64,000 nt of DNA from Pseudoalteromonas phenolica (GTDB taxonomy: Bacteria; Pseudomonadota; Gammaproteobacteria; Enterobacterales; Alteromonadaceae): the NCBI RefSeq assembly GCF_001444405.1, contig NZ_CP013187.1:744001-808000 (forward strand), read 5' to 3'. Shown here piece by piece: positions 1 to 8,629 of this stretch. Position 1 is the first letter of the stretch; the number at the start of each line of letters is the position of its first letter. The translations under genes and the position numbers were made by a program. A model generated the notes under the pieces. The model had not been told where the DNA came from and searched no databases. It saw only the letters and a program-made list of their open reading frames with translations.

Positions 1-861
1 TCTACGTCGATTATCGCCGTGGTGATCTTTGGTATTTTAACGGGCATTGCAGCACGCAAAGTGATGCAAGAGCGTGAAGAGTTAGAAGCGCCTATTCGTA
101 CTTTTGTAGAAACATTACAAGCCGTGGTTATGCGACTGGTAAAAATGGTGATTTCACTGACTCCTTATGGTGTTGCGGCTTTGATGGCGAAAGTGGTTGC
201 GACGTCTAGCCTAACTGACATTCTGAATTTACTTGGTTTTATCGTCGCGTCTTATGTCGCTATATTATTAATGTTTGTTGTGCATGGCCTGCTGGTGGGC
301 TTGTTTGGTGTAAATCCTAAACAGTATTTTCAAAAGATTTGGCCTGTGTTGACCTTTGCTTTTACCTCACGAAGCAGCGCTGCAACGATACCGCTTAATG
401 TTGAAACACAAATCAACAAATTAAATGTGCCACCCGCTATTGCTAACTTATCAGCGTCATTTGGTGCAACCATTGGTCAAAATGGTTGTGCGGGTATTTA
501 CCCTGCGATGTTAGCGGTGATGGTTGCACCGACTGTAGGCGTTGACCCGATGAGCTTCTCTTTTATTGTGTCATTGGTTGCGATGATCACCATTAGCTCA
601 TTTGGTATAGCCGGTGTTGGTGGGGGCGCAACTTTCGCTGCCTTGATTGTATTGCCAGCAATGGGGTTGCCTGTGACGATAGCGGCCTTACTTATTTCTA
701 TTGAGCCTTTGATTGATATGGCGCGTACCGCGTTGAATGTATCAGGTTCAATGACCGCGGGTACCATCACTCATCGTATTTTGGGCGATGCAGCTAATGT
801 TGAAGGCGAGTCGCATAGTTCGACTGCAACTCCGTCAAACGAGCAATTGTCAAAAGCTTAA
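1..861 (+). CDS. tcyP: L-cystine symporter TcyP-like, 3' part
   Basis: Sodium/dicarboxylate-symporter-fold (DAACS) transporter that imports L-cystine across the inner membrane. The reading frame is open from base 1, so the gene begins upstream and only about the last 286 codons are here. Visible family signatures are [53 protein letters not shown] and [20 protein letters not shown], the conserved re-entrant loop and ion/substrate-site region of this family. The match to E. coli TcyP (YdjN) is near identical over these blocks, which separates it from glutamate and C4-dicarboxylate members. The tail after residue 255 is hydrophilic and lineage-specific. I see no partner gene; the next gene is transcribed in the same direction after 138 bases. 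Confidence 0.9.
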   Translation, partial: STSIIAVVIFGILTGIAARKVMQEREELEAPIRTFVETLQAVVMRLVKMVISLTPYGVAALMAKVVATSSLTDILNLLGFIVASYVAILLMFVVHGLLVGLFGVNPKQYFQKIWPVLTFAFTSRSSAATIPLNVETQINKLNVPPAIANLSASFGATIGQNGCAGIYPAMLAVMVAPTVGVDPMSFSFIVSLVAMITISSFGIAGVGGGATFAALIVLPAMGLPVTIAALLISIEPLIDMARTALNVSGSMTAGTITHRILGDAANVEGESHSSTATPSNEQLSKA

Positions 862-999
862 TTATTTAAAGTATTTTTAACCCTCTTCTTTTTGGTTGGG
901 AGCCCTAAGTGCTCCTGACCTGATTTTCTAACGAATATTTACTCGCGTTTCTCCTTCGGGTATAAGTATCAATTATTTATTCTTAAAACGGACTTTAAT

Positions 1000-1722
1000 A
1001 TGACTTCAATGGCAAGACATGCGCTTGATATCGACTTGGATGATAAAACTTGGTTTCGGTATGCGGCATTTGATGGAAAAACGTCATTGCGAGAAAGCTC
1101 TGTCACTAAGCTAGATTCGCTTCCTGCCTTGGCATTGCTATCTGGTGGCGCAGAAACCTTCTTTGCTTTTCTAATGTTTTCTATCTGGATATTTAGTTAT
1201 TACTTACAAGCGAATGTATCACCCCTGTTGGCGTTTATGATTGTCCTTGGTGGTGCTTTATTTGTATTTATTGCAAAGCGTATCGCAATTTATCGAAAGT
1301 ACGGTTTTGGCTCTCAATGGGTGATGACCGTTAGTAAAGAAAAGCTTGAAGTGGCCAAACTCGCGCAAAAAAATAAAAACGCTAAAACTCTCACCATAAT
1401 GAGAAGTGATATTGCTGAGGTTGTCTTTAACTATACGATGGATAAAAAGTACAAGCGCCAGATAGGAGGAAGAACAGTTAAAAGCTCGGCGAGTGTGCAT
1501 GCGTGTGAAATACATTTAAAGAATGGCGAACTGATTGATATAGATAATATGCGAGTTGGCTTGTTTAACCTGCTTTATTTACTCGTCTTTCATGAATATC
1601 CCTTGGTTTACCGATATTGTTTATCTGGTGGAGCTGGAGGCGCGATGATACTGGTGTTGCGCTTACTCTCCTTATCTGCGGTAGCGAGTGCTGTCGCTAT
1701 GCTGTTCTTTAACTTGAAGTAG
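1000..1722 (+). CDS. Hypothetical membrane protein, PH-like middle
   Basis: A 240-residue protein I cannot place in a named family. Two hydrophobic segments lie near residues 45-90 (FFAFLMFSIWIFSYYL and LLAFMIVLGGALFVFIAKR) and another near the C-terminus (LVLRLLSLSAVASAVAMLFF). The central 100 residues are polar with alternating beta-like strands (WVMTVSKEKLEVAKL, ACEIHLKNGELIDIDNM), the pattern of bacterial PH-like membrane-anchored domains, but this is a guess from pattern. The start is uncertain: ATG at 1000 and ATG at 1009 are both possible and neither has a strong Shine-Dalgarno. A small convergent ORF begins 4 bases after its stop. Confidence 0.6.
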   Translation: MTSMARHALDIDLDDKTWFRYAAFDGKTSLRESSVTKLDSLPALALLSGGAETFFAFLMFSIWIFSYYLQANVSPLLAFMIVLGGALFVFIAKRIAIYRKYGFGSQWVMTVSKEKLEVAKLAQKNKNAKTLTIMRSDIAEVVFNYTMDKKYKRQIGGRTVKSSASVHACEIHLKNGELIDIDNMRVGLFNLLYLLVFHEYPLVYRYCLSGGAGGAMILVLRLLSLSAVASAVAMLFFNLK

Positions 1723-1726
1723 CGGC

Positions 1727-1906
1727 TTATTTGCTGTGATTACTTTTAAAAAAGCTTAAAAGAACGGTAGCGAACACAATGCCACAAGACACTGAAATTG
1801 CAGTGGAGAGTGAGTATGGGTGTTCAGTAAAAATCGTAGTGAGCCAGTAAACTAAGTTGAAACTAGTTAGGCTTATTAGAAGTTTTATGTAGATATTTGA
1901 AGTCAT
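1727..1906 (-). CDS. Putative 59-residue two-TM membrane protein
   Basis: A short ATG-to-TAA frame of 59 codons in the otherwise empty space between 1723 and 2038. The product would have two hydrophobic helices, about residues 5-25 (IYIKLLISLTSFNLVYWL) and 36-53 (AISVSCGIVFATVLLSFF), joined by a short polar loop with Glu-His-Pro and ending in a basic/polar tail (KSNHSK). That amphipathic layout is unlikely for random AT-rich DNA, which is the main support. No convincing ribosome binding site is visible before the ATG. It lies convergent to the preceding membrane-protein gene with a 4-base gap. Function unknown. Confidence 0.4.
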   Translation of the reverse strand: MTSNIYIKLLISLTSFNLVYWLTTIFTEHPYSLSTAISVSCGIVFATVLLSFFKSNHSK

Positions 1907-2038
1907 TGATTTTGCGTTTTAAAAAAGACTAACTGTTAGTACCTAAATTGACGTCGTTACACAAGCCATTCATAGTAAAACTTAGCACTATGAATGGCTT
2001 AATAAAGAGGCCAATTAGCCTGAACTTTGGTTATTTAG

Positions 2039-3730
2039 TTATAGCTGGCATGCGTTATCCGCTAACTGCCAAACTCCCCATTCACCGGTCGTGCCTGGCT
2101 CTTCGCCTTTAGTCCACCAACCCGCTTTATAAATATCGCCTTTGTGGCTGACAAGTTGGTTTGCTAAGTACACAGTATTGCGATCCCATGGCTTTGCACA
2201 TGAAGCATCAGACACGGTGATTGTGCGAACGACTGACGTAGTTTGCTGTGCACTATCAGACACACTATAAGTCAGTTGATATTGCCCAGCTGTACTTATA
2301 TCAACGCTGCCTGTGACCGTGATGTTTGCTGTCAAATCACCATCTTCTTCATCAACTGCCTTGACACCTGCGAGGGCGTCAAAGCTTGAGCCGACCGCCA
2401 ACTGCACATCACCCACACCACTAAACACAGGCTTGTTACTGTACACTTCAACGGTTCTAGTTGCCTTGGTTTCGTTACCTGCTGAATCACTGACGCTATA
2501 TACCAATATGTATTGGCCTGTTGTTGAAGTATCGACATTGCCCGAAACCAGAATATTACTGGTTAAGTTGCCATCTTCTTTGTCGGTAGCACTCACACCT
2601 GCGAGTACATCGAATATCTCACCTTGGCGAACTCGCGTATTGCTCACACCGCTGAATATTGGTGCATTCTTTGGTGGATCAATTATTTGACCATGGATAA
2701 ATGGGCCGTAGCTTTTAATAAAGCTTTGGTTGTAGGTCGTGCCAGCCGCGTTGGTACCCATATCCCAGTTAACCGACCAAGTCATGACCCCTTTAAGTGG
2801 CTGACCTTGTTGTTTTAACTGGTCAAACGCGTTGTACAGGTTATTTGGGTTCTGAATATAGCCGGATGCCGCAGCATCATTATTGGTTGGAATACCAAAC
2901 ACTAGTTTGTCATGTGGGATTTTATGGAAGCCACGAGTCCCGTTGGCAAGCGAGTCAGACATATAGTAAATAAACTCTTGTTTAAGTGATTCATTGGTTT
3001 GTGCTATCCAACCCACACCATCAACATATACGCCGTCACCACCTTGGTTGTAAAACTGCGGATTGATCCAATCGTAATAACCATTGAGTGCGGTGATGTA
3101 AGGAATATACTTACCAGCCTGCGTTAAGTAGGGGAATTCAGGCGCCATGGTCACCAAAAAATTTTTGCCTTGCGCAGCATAGTGGTCTTTCACAAGACGA
3201 AGAGCGGCAGGGATCACGGTTTGGTTATCGTCAGCAGTAACAGCTGTTTGCTCAAGGTCGATGTCTAAACCATCAAAGCCAAATTTATCAGTCAAGCGGA
3301 TGATCTCATCAGCGAATGCTTGTTCGTCACCGGTTTTTAGGCCAATTAATGCATCAGCGCCACCTAGGGCAAGTAACACGCTACGGCCTTGGCTATTCAG
3401 TTTCGCAATTTGAGCAATAAAGTCTTGCTCTGATAACCCAATTTTAGGGTCGAGTTTAAAAGTCGGAATACGTCCTTCTGCAAGGTCATACACTTTCATA
3501 AATGAGACGTTCACGACGTTATACTGGCTGTTAACTTGCTCAAGCGCCACACAAGGCGCATTACCACCTTTGTATCCCGCGCCATCACACCAGTTATGCC
3601 AATAACCGACAACGACACCACTTGGTTGGTTAACCATTAGGTCACCATTGCTCGCTAATGCACTGCCTGAAGCAAGTGATGAAAGGCCCATTACAGCTGC
3701 TGCAACTAGGGTATTTGATGTTTTCAACAT
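2039..3730 (-). CDS. Secreted GH18 chitinase with Ig-like and CBM5/12 modules
   Basis: Hydrolyses chitin beta-1,4 linkages outside the cell. The ATG at 3730 is preferred over one 12 codons upstream because AAGGA precedes it at normal spacing and it starts a typical signal peptide (MLKTSNTLVAAAVMGLSSLA, cut near ALAS). Order of domains: GH18 barrel about residues 35-345 with the catalytic motif FDGLDIDLEQ (DxxDxDxE, catalytic Glu near residue 160) and MTWSVNWD; two tandem DUF5011-type Ig-like repeats about 365-520, each with the EDGxLTxNI core; and a C-terminal CBM5/12 chitin-binding module (YKAGWWTKGEEPG). Chitin use is common in marine Alteromonadales. The gene stands alone; I see no binding site for a chitin regulator. 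Confidence 0.93.
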   Translation of the reverse strand: MLKTSNTLVAAAVMGLSSLASGSALASNGDLMVNQPSGVVVGYWHNWCDGAGYKGGNAPCVALEQVNSQYNVVNVSFMKVYDLAEGRIPTFKLDPKIGLSEQDFIAQIAKLNSQGRSVLLALGGADALIGLKTGDEQAFADEIIRLTDKFGFDGLDIDLEQTAVTADDNQTVIPAALRLVKDHYAAQGKNFLVTMAPEFPYLTQAGKYIPYITALNGYYDWINPQFYNQGGDGVYVDGVGWIAQTNESLKQEFIYYMSDSLANGTRGFHKIPHDKLVFGIPTNNDAAASGYIQNPNNLYNAFDQLKQQGQPLKGVMTWSVNWDMGTNAAGTTYNQSFIKSYGPFIHGQIIDPPKNAPIFSGVSNTRVRQGEIFDVLAGVSATDKEDGNLTSNILVSGNVDTSTTGQYILVYSVSDSAGNETKATRTVEVYSNKPVFSGVGDVQLAVGSSFDALAGVKAVDEEDGDLTANITVTGSVDISTAGQYQLTYSVSDSAQQTTSVVRTITVSDASCAKPWDRNTVYLANQLVSHKGDIYKAGWWTKGEEPGTTGEWGVWQLADNACQL

Positions 3731-3983
3731 GTTATTAATTCCTTTTGTTGTTTTAATGCCATGCAATAATTTGCAGGCGAGTTAGCAACCTAAACTCGGA
3801 GTAAAACGACAATTCAGACTTTAGGCTCGGTAAAGACAAGGTAGAGTACGACCATCGCTCCTTGATGTACCTTGTGTAAAATAATTGTAAATAAGCTACC
3901 GTTATCTATATGTGTTTGGAAAATGAATTTTTCTAATAAAGGTACTTTTTAATAATAAGAGAGTGAGGTAGAAAGGGGCGGGA

Positions 3984-4016
3984 TGAATAAAAGAACCGTG
4001 CGACTGCACGATTCTT
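3984..4016 (-). terminator. Rho-independent terminator of the 4076-4255 gene
   Basis: An 11-bp stem with one mismatch (AAGAACCGTGC / GCACGATTCTT, loop GACT) lies downstream of the small gene on the minus strand and is followed, reading leftwards, by TTTTATTC. A second perfect 8-bp hairpin (CATCTAAT / ATTAGATG) sits at 4041-4060 between the stop codon and this terminator. Confidence 0.7.
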
Positions 4017-4075
4017 AATTCTTTACTCAGCACATTGGGTCATCTAATTAATATTAGATGTTGAGCTTCTATACC

Positions 4076-4255
4076 TTACCCTTCCCAGCATTGTGTAATT
4101 TGAGCGCTTTGACACAATGCAGGGTGAGTCGGGCACACTAGCCAAGATTGAGGGTCTGGCGTGAAGTAACCCGCAGCAATTTTTGCTGTTTGCTCATTAC
4201 TTAATGATTTTTGTGAAAGTTGTTTAAGTGACTGTTTTTTGATTTGTAGTTTCAT
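4076..4255 (-). CDS. Putative RiPP-like precursor peptide A
   Basis: A 59-codon gene with a good ribosome binding site (AAGGAA, 7 bases before the ATG) and its own downstream terminator. The N-terminal half is Lys/Gln/Leu-rich (MKLQIKKQSLKQLSQKS) and ends in an Ala-Ala-Gly at residues 27-29; the C-terminal half has three Cys (41, 48, 56), three aromatic residues and prolines. The first 29 residues align without gaps with the peptide encoded at 8293-8475 (MKL-x-hydrophobic-x-K-x-x-LK-x-LSQ-x-S and the Ala-Gly at 28-29). Leaders of this form are known for natural-product precursor peptides cut at Gly or Gly-Gly. No modification enzyme or transporter lies nearby, so the RiPP reading is inference. 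Confidence 0.6.
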   Translation of the reverse strand: MKLQIKKQSLKQLSQKSLSNEQTAKIAAGYFTPDPQSWLVCPTHPALCQSAQITQCWEG

Positions 4256-4512
4256 AATGTTTCCTTGTAAATAAAACGTTAAAAACTTATAGGTAAAAAG
4301 CGCACTTTGGCAAATGAAAAAAATACAACTGAATGTTTTTTAAAATAAGTGAAGCAAGATTTAAAATGTGAGAAGAGCTCTCTCAAGAAACAAGAGCTGA
4401 TGTTTTAAATACTTTTAAACTAAAGCGATAAATTTGATTATTGACTAATAGGCGTTGAGTTATGGACCTATATTGGCTTTTTTGTGGAATTGAAAGTTCA
4501 TGGACTCTAAAT

Positions 4513-4548
4513 AAAAAAGGCGTATTTGAATAATATTCATACACGCCT
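4513..4548 (-). terminator. Terminator of the 4570-5265 gene
   Basis: Imperfect hairpin with arms AGGCGT.. / ..ACGCCT and an inner TTGAAT/ATTCA extension, followed on the minus strand by a run of T (plus-strand AAAAAA at 4513-4518). It sits about 20 bases after the stop codon of the VC0807-like gene. Confidence 0.7.
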
Positions 4549-4569
4549 GTTCTAGCCTTTAGAATTGTT

Positions 4570-5265
4570 CTAGTTCTCAGGAAACATTTCTTCTAGAGAC
4601 AACCCTGATAGTTTTTTGATTGAGTTAAGCAAATAATAGAGTGCGACAAAAAATAAAATCATGCTTGGAATGGCTATCACTGGGTAGCTGAGTGCTGTCA
4701 TCCGGCCAAGTTCATTATTGAATGCCTCAGTACCTGTGGGGCTCACAACGATAATTTTCGCTAAGATGTAATTCATTGCAGAAGAAAACAAAAAAGAGCC
4801 ACCTAGAATATTCGATGCTGTAGCTTGTATTTTTGGTAGTTTCTCTAAGTTACCTTTTTCTGCGAGTGCTTTTTCTATACGGGCAACATCGAGGGTATTT
4901 TGGTTAAATAACATAGTTTTTAAAAGCGGGTACTTTGTATGTTGGCTTACAAAGATGGCTATTGCTATTAAACCCGGTACCAAAGCTTCTTTAATAGCTA
5001 TATATTTCACATCAAGTTCTAATAAGCTGATCCCACCAGTCAATAACACTGAAACAATACCTAAGATAGAAATAAAACTAAACTTACCGACTTTTTTCAA
5101 TTCCCAAAGACCAAACCCTAGAGGAAAAGCAAGCGCTACTGCAACACCTAAGCTTGGTCCGAGATGTTCGTCACCTGAAAAGCGAGTCAGGATGATAACG
5201 GGCACTATGATATTGAATAAGAGTTGACTGAAAAATCCACTTGGTTTGTTTTCTTGCTGCGTCAC
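4570..5265 (-). CDS. VC0807-family integral membrane protein
   Basis: A 231-residue polytopic inner-membrane protein of unknown function. About six hydrophobic segments are visible, including LLFNIIVPVIILTRF near the N-terminus, a paired FPLGFGLWELKKVGKFSFISILGI hairpin (given here in parts: FPLGFGLWEL, FSFISILGIVSVLLTGG) and a C-terminal AIPSMILFFVALYYLL. The layout and the LGPSLGVAVALAFPLGFGLW block resemble the VC0807 family of conserved gammaproteobacterial membrane proteins. The start codon is GTG, supported by GAGG five bases upstream. It is divergent from the acyltransferase gene at 5427. Confidence 0.65.
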   Translation of the reverse strand: MTQQENKPSGFFSQLLFNIIVPVIILTRFSGDEHLGPSLGVAVALAFPLGFGLWELKKVGKFSFISILGIVSVLLTGGISLLELDVKYIAIKEALVPGLIAIAIFVSQHTKYPLLKTMLFNQNTLDVARIEKALAEKGNLEKLPKIQATASNILGGSFLFSSAMNYILAKIIVVSPTGTEAFNNELGRMTALSYPVIAIPSMILFFVALYYLLNSIKKLSGLSLEEMFPEN

Positions 5266-5426
5266 AGAAACCTCATATTAGTAACTAAAGCACTGCTGCA
5301 GTGTACGTTAAAGTTACTGTCTTCACCAACAAGATAAAACGCGTTTTTTGGTATTTCATCCGAAACATTTCGTTACGTGAATTACTCATAGTGACTCATT
5401 ATTTGACCCTTTTATGAGGTAAACTC

Positions 5427-6620
5427 ATGAAAACTACCAAGGATGGAAATATGACTACAAACACGCGATATCACTATATTGATAATCTCCGTACCATTGC
5501 ATTATTACTCGGCATTATATTTCATGCGGCGCTTGCCTACGGCGCATCATTTCAAAATATCTGGCTTACGTCGGATGTGACTAACCATATAGTTTTTGAT
5601 TTTATCGCGAAGTGGACGCATTTATTCAGAATGCCCTTATTCTTTGTCATTGCAGGTTTTTGTGGGGCCTTATTGGTTAATTTGAGAGGAGAAAATAGCT
5701 ACCTTTTCAATCGTTTTAAGCGGGTGTTTTTACCTTTTCTGGTATTTCTGCCCATAATTTTAGGTTCAACCCTCGCAATCTCATTTTGGGCTGCATCTTT
5801 TGTGCAATACCGTCCGCCCATTTTTGAATTGTTCGAGTTAGTTGAATCGCCGACTATCAGCACCATGCATTTATGGTTCTTATTTAATTTGTTTCAGTTC
5901 TGTGTAGTGTTTTGGCTACTGTCTAAATGGCAGAGGGGTTACCAAGCTATCATGGGGTTTATAAGTCGGCCTATCTTTCTTATTGTGGTTTTACCTTTTG
6001 TTGTTGGGGTTTCTATGTCGCAGCAGATGATCCCATTTCCTCCACCAGATAAGCTTTTTCCTCAGTTATGGTCATATGGCTTTTATGGGGTATTGTTTTT
6101 GGTTGGCGCAAGCTTATTTCATCATCATAGTGTGATCCAAAGGTATGAAAAACAACTCGTTTGGCTGTTACTCATTGCCGTTGTGAGTAGCTACTTTTAT
6201 TTTGCCCATTTGCCAGCTCCGTTGGAGATGGTGGATGTGGTGACGGCTCTAAACAATGGCGGGGTAGTGCATGTTGAAGTCGATGTGTTTTTAGTTGTGA
6301 TGCAAACTTTCGCCATTCTTAGTTGGACAGCGGTTTGCTATCTATCAGGTTACAAGTGGTTGAATATGCCAGACAATTTAAGTCGTTACCTTTCAGATGC
6401 TTCTTACTGGGTTTACCTTATTCACCTTCCTATCTTGATGGTGGTCCAATATGGTTTAATCAATACTGCATTCAATGTGTTTATCAAATTCACCTTATCG
6501 ATATTAGTGACTTTCACTTTATCTATTTTAAGTTATCACTTTTTTGTAAGAAGTACGTTTGTAGGTAGCTTTTTAAATGGTAAGAGTTACAGCGTTAAAG
6601 AGGTTAATAAACTGGCTTAA
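5427..6620 (+). CDS. Acyltransferase 3 family membrane protein
   Basis: Inner-membrane acyltransferase of the AT3 family, in which OpgC/MdoC-type enzymes move acyl groups onto glucans or other extracytoplasmic substrates. The start region YHYIDNLRTIALLLGIIFHA carries the family's conserved R and the H that is the proposed catalytic residue. About ten hydrophobic segments follow, with MPLFFVIAGFCGALL and the late YWVYLIHLPILMVVQ, a typical AT3 closing motif. Two starts have ribosome binding sites: ATG 5427 (GAGGT) and ATG 5451 (AAGGA, 7 bases); the second begins eight codons later and cannot be excluded. The 3' end overlaps the convergent binding-protein gene by 17 bases. Substrate unknown. 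Confidence 0.85.
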   Translation: MKTTKDGNMTTNTRYHYIDNLRTIALLLGIIFHAALAYGASFQNIWLTSDVTNHIVFDFIAKWTHLFRMPLFFVIAGFCGALLVNLRGENSYLFNRFKRVFLPFLVFLPIILGSTLAISFWAASFVQYRPPIFELFELVESPTISTMHLWFLFNLFQFCVVFWLLSKWQRGYQAIMGFISRPIFLIVVLPFVVGVSMSQQMIPFPPPDKLFPQLWSYGFYGVLFLVGASLFHHHSVIQRYEKQLVWLLLIAVVSSYFYFAHLPAPLEMVDVVTALNNGGVVHVEVDVFLVVMQTFAILSWTAVCYLSGYKWLNMPDNLSRYLSDASYWVYLIHLPILMVVQYGLINTAFNVFIKFTLSILVTFTLSILSYHFFVRSTFVGSFLNGKSYSVKEVNKLA

Positions 6621-7320
6621 ATACACCTGCTTTATAAGCTTTATCAACGATTCTGATTAATTCTGCATTAGACATATTAAGGTTATGTTTTTTACTAAAG
6701 CCAAAGGAGGTTTCTTTGGCTCTTGTTTTGTCTAATGTGATAGGTGAAATCCATAAGGCTGAAAGATCTTGCTCTTTTGACAGAGAAGCAAATTTTTCAG
6801 GGCTTACCATAAGAATATCGATGCGGTCTTTGAGCAATAAAGAAAAGCCCACTCTGGCGTTTTGGATTGAGATCTTGTCTAGAGAAGTGTCTTTATCGAA
6901 ACGGGGGAAGTAGCTTTCACCTCTCGCGACGCCGATAATTTTTCCGTAAAGATCCTCATATTTTGTAACTTTGATTTGTTTTTTTGAGATCACACGTAAT
7001 TGATCTGCTCGTTTAAAAGGCGTGAAAAATGCAAACTGTTTTCTGGGTGTTGTTGGGCTTAAACCTGCAATGACATCTACTTCTCCACTTTTTAAAAAGG
7101 CGACACAGCGGGCAAAGTTAGGCGATTTAACAAAGATTATTTCTTTATCCAGTATATTAGCAAGCACTCTTAGAGCATGAATATGGATACCAGAAGGAGT
7201 TGGTTCGAGTATTTGATAGGGAGGGTGGTCGTCAATACACGCTTTTATTGGCTGTGTCTGTGCTTGGGTAAAATGTGTGGTTATTAGTAAAAGTATCAAA
7301 CATGCTTTCACTAAGTGCAT
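6604..7320 (-). CDS. Periplasmic solute-binding protein, SBP_bac_3 family
   Basis: A 238-residue secreted protein with a signal peptide (MHLVKACLILLLITTHFTQA) and the family 3 extracellular solute-binding fold used by amino-acid ABC importers. Typical landmarks are the opening CIDDHPPYQ, FARCVAFLKSGEVDVIAGLS (the GxxDxixxxx block) and YEDLYGKIIGVARGES. No permease or ATPase gene is near, so it is an orphan; similar orphans in this order are often sensory or of unknown ligand. The two Cys in the mature chain could pair. It converges on and slightly overlaps the acyltransferase gene. Confidence 0.82.
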   Translation of the reverse strand: MHLVKACLILLLITTHFTQAQTQPIKACIDDHPPYQILEPTPSGIHIHALRVLANILDKEIIFVKSPNFARCVAFLKSGEVDVIAGLSPTTPRKQFAFFTPFKRADQLRVISKKQIKVTKYEDLYGKIIGVARGESYFPRFDKDTSLDKISIQNARVGFSLLLKDRIDILMVSPEKFASLSKEQDLSALWISPITLDKTRAKETSFGFSKKHNLNMSNAELIRIVDKAYKAGVFKPVY

Positions 7321-7466
7321 TTTCTTTGGCCTTTAATAATAACGTGAGTAAATGTAAAAGCATGTCTGTACATAATTTAACAGTTTACCTGTGAGTCATC
7401 TGACATACTTCATATGGACTAATTTTTAGTTTAACTCAATTATCAATTTTAAGGAAAGAATGAAAA

Positions 7467-7748
7467 ATGAGCCGTTTGACGACCTTTGTTATTTTACTTA
7501 TGTTAACCCTCTGCGGATGCAGTGCAGATCCTGAAGTAAATTGCTTTTTAATTACAGGTTCACAGCATTGTGCTCAAAGTCACAAAGCGTTGAATAAAGA
7601 GAATAAAGCGCTCAAACAACGTTGTTTAAAAGCGCAATTTGACCACAAATTAGCAATAGAAGAGCAGGATGAAAGTGCAATTAAAACGCATCAAAAATCA
7701 GTTGATAAGTATTGTTTAGATACAAAGGAAAACGAAAAAGGCCCTTAG
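7467..7748 (+). CDS. Small hypothetical lipoprotein
   Basis: A 93-residue protein with a lipoprotein signal peptide (LMLTLCGCSAD, lipid-modified Cys at about residue 18). The mature part is highly charged, mostly helical (NKENKALKQRCLKAQFDHKL) and has four further Cys. AAGGA lies 11 bases before the ATG. No family recognised. It stands between a binding-protein gene and another small exported protein gene, both on the other strand. Confidence 0.65.
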   Translation: MSRLTTFVILLMLTLCGCSADPEVNCFLITGSQHCAQSHKALNKENKALKQRCLKAQFDHKLAIEEQDESAIKTHQKSVDKYCLDTKENEKGP

Positions 7749-7799
7749 GTCTTATTTAGAGTAAGCGCACACCCATCGCTTACTCTAAAAGTGTGAGAA

Positions 7800-8048
7800 C
7801 TATCTTTGATCTGTAGCTAAACTTGCTACGCCACCCATAAATTCACATGTACTGTAGTCAATCTCTGCATCAAAGGCGTTGTTGTAAATACTTCTAAATA
7901 TCAGCCTATGAGTATTTGCGTCATGGCAAAGTACCTCATAAAACGTTTCTTTGGCTAATTTGGGAGAGTCAAACTCAACGCTTTCTCCTGCTGATATTGC
8001 TGAAATAAAGAATGTAGCTGATGCGATCATCAATATTTTAAATTTCAT
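7800..8048 (-). CDS. Small secreted hypothetical protein
   Basis: An 82-residue protein with a Sec signal peptide (MKFKILMIASATFFISAISA, cut before GES). The mature 62 residues are acidic and hold two Cys that could form a disulphide. AAGGA lies 8 bases before the ATG. No family recognised. It is divergent from the peptide gene at 8293 with about 245 bases between; that space holds a small hairpin (CGAACCT/AGGTTCG) and AT-rich promoter-like DNA but no other gene I can see. Confidence 0.6.
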   Translation of the reverse strand: MKFKILMIASATFFISAISAGESVEFDSPKLAKETFYEVLCHDANTHRLIFRSIYNNAFDAEIDYSTCEFMGGVASLATDQR

Positions 8049-8292
8049 TTTAATTTCCTTTTATTAAAAAATTAACCGAACCTTTTTTAGGTTCGTAGCT
8101 GATAATCAGTCTTTGAAATGAATAATTCAAATCTATATATTGAGCTAAAACGATTTTCAGATAGTGATTGATGGTAAATTGTTTGTATTTTGTAAATTAA
8201 GTAAGCAGATATTTCATTTGATTGACTCCCTCAAATCATTCCCATAACGTGTTTCCTACCCAACACGGGTAATTACTTTTTAAGGAAAAAAC

Positions 8293-8475
8293 ATGAAATT
8301 AAAATTACAAAAGAAACCACTTAAATCATTATCACAAGATTCCGCTTTACACTTACAAGCAACTCCTCAGGTTGCCGGTGGTGTGAAGATCACTGAGTGG
8401 TGTAGTCGTGATAAAAAGTGCCTTGTAACAGAGACTTGCTACGTGACTGACCAAAAAGACTGTACAGTGATGTAA
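8293..8475 (+). CDS. Putative RiPP-like precursor peptide B
   Basis: A 60-residue peptide with a strong AAGGAA site before its ATG and a perfect terminator after it. The leader-like first half (MKLKLQKKPLKSLSQDS) ends in VAGG at residues 27-30; the 30-residue remainder has four Cys (37, 43, 49, 57), spaced by 5, 5 and 7 residues, plus Trp, Tyr and several Thr. It aligns gap-free over the leader with the peptide encoded at 4076-4255. The Gly-Gly is a typical cut site for C39-type leader peptidase/transporters or other RiPP proteases. No maturation gene is in the window. It might instead be a small Cys-rich structural peptide. Confidence 0.62.
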   Translation: MKLKLQKKPLKSLSQDSALHLQATPQVAGGVKITEWCSRDKKCLVTETCYVTDQKDCTVM

Positions 8476-8522
8476 ACAGTATTTCATTAAGATAGTTACT
8501 AGAAAACGGATTTCATTCAAAC

Positions 8523-8549
8523 AGAGCCTGTAGCAAACAGGCTCTTATT
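8523..8549 (+). terminator. Terminator of peptide B gene
   Basis: Perfect 9-bp stem AGAGCCTGT / ACAGGCTCT with loop AGCAA, followed by TATTC, 48 bases after the stop codon. Confidence 0.7.
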
Positions 8550-8629
8550 CAAAGTCAAAACATCTGCTAATTTATACTTCTGAAAACACCTGTTATCCTA
8601 TGCATATTCAGTATTTTGAGTATTAAAAC

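Noticed and set aside
2313..2818. Plus-strand frames opposite the chitinase gene
   Set aside because: They are antisense to a well-supported GH18 gene, have no ribosome binding site and no family match.
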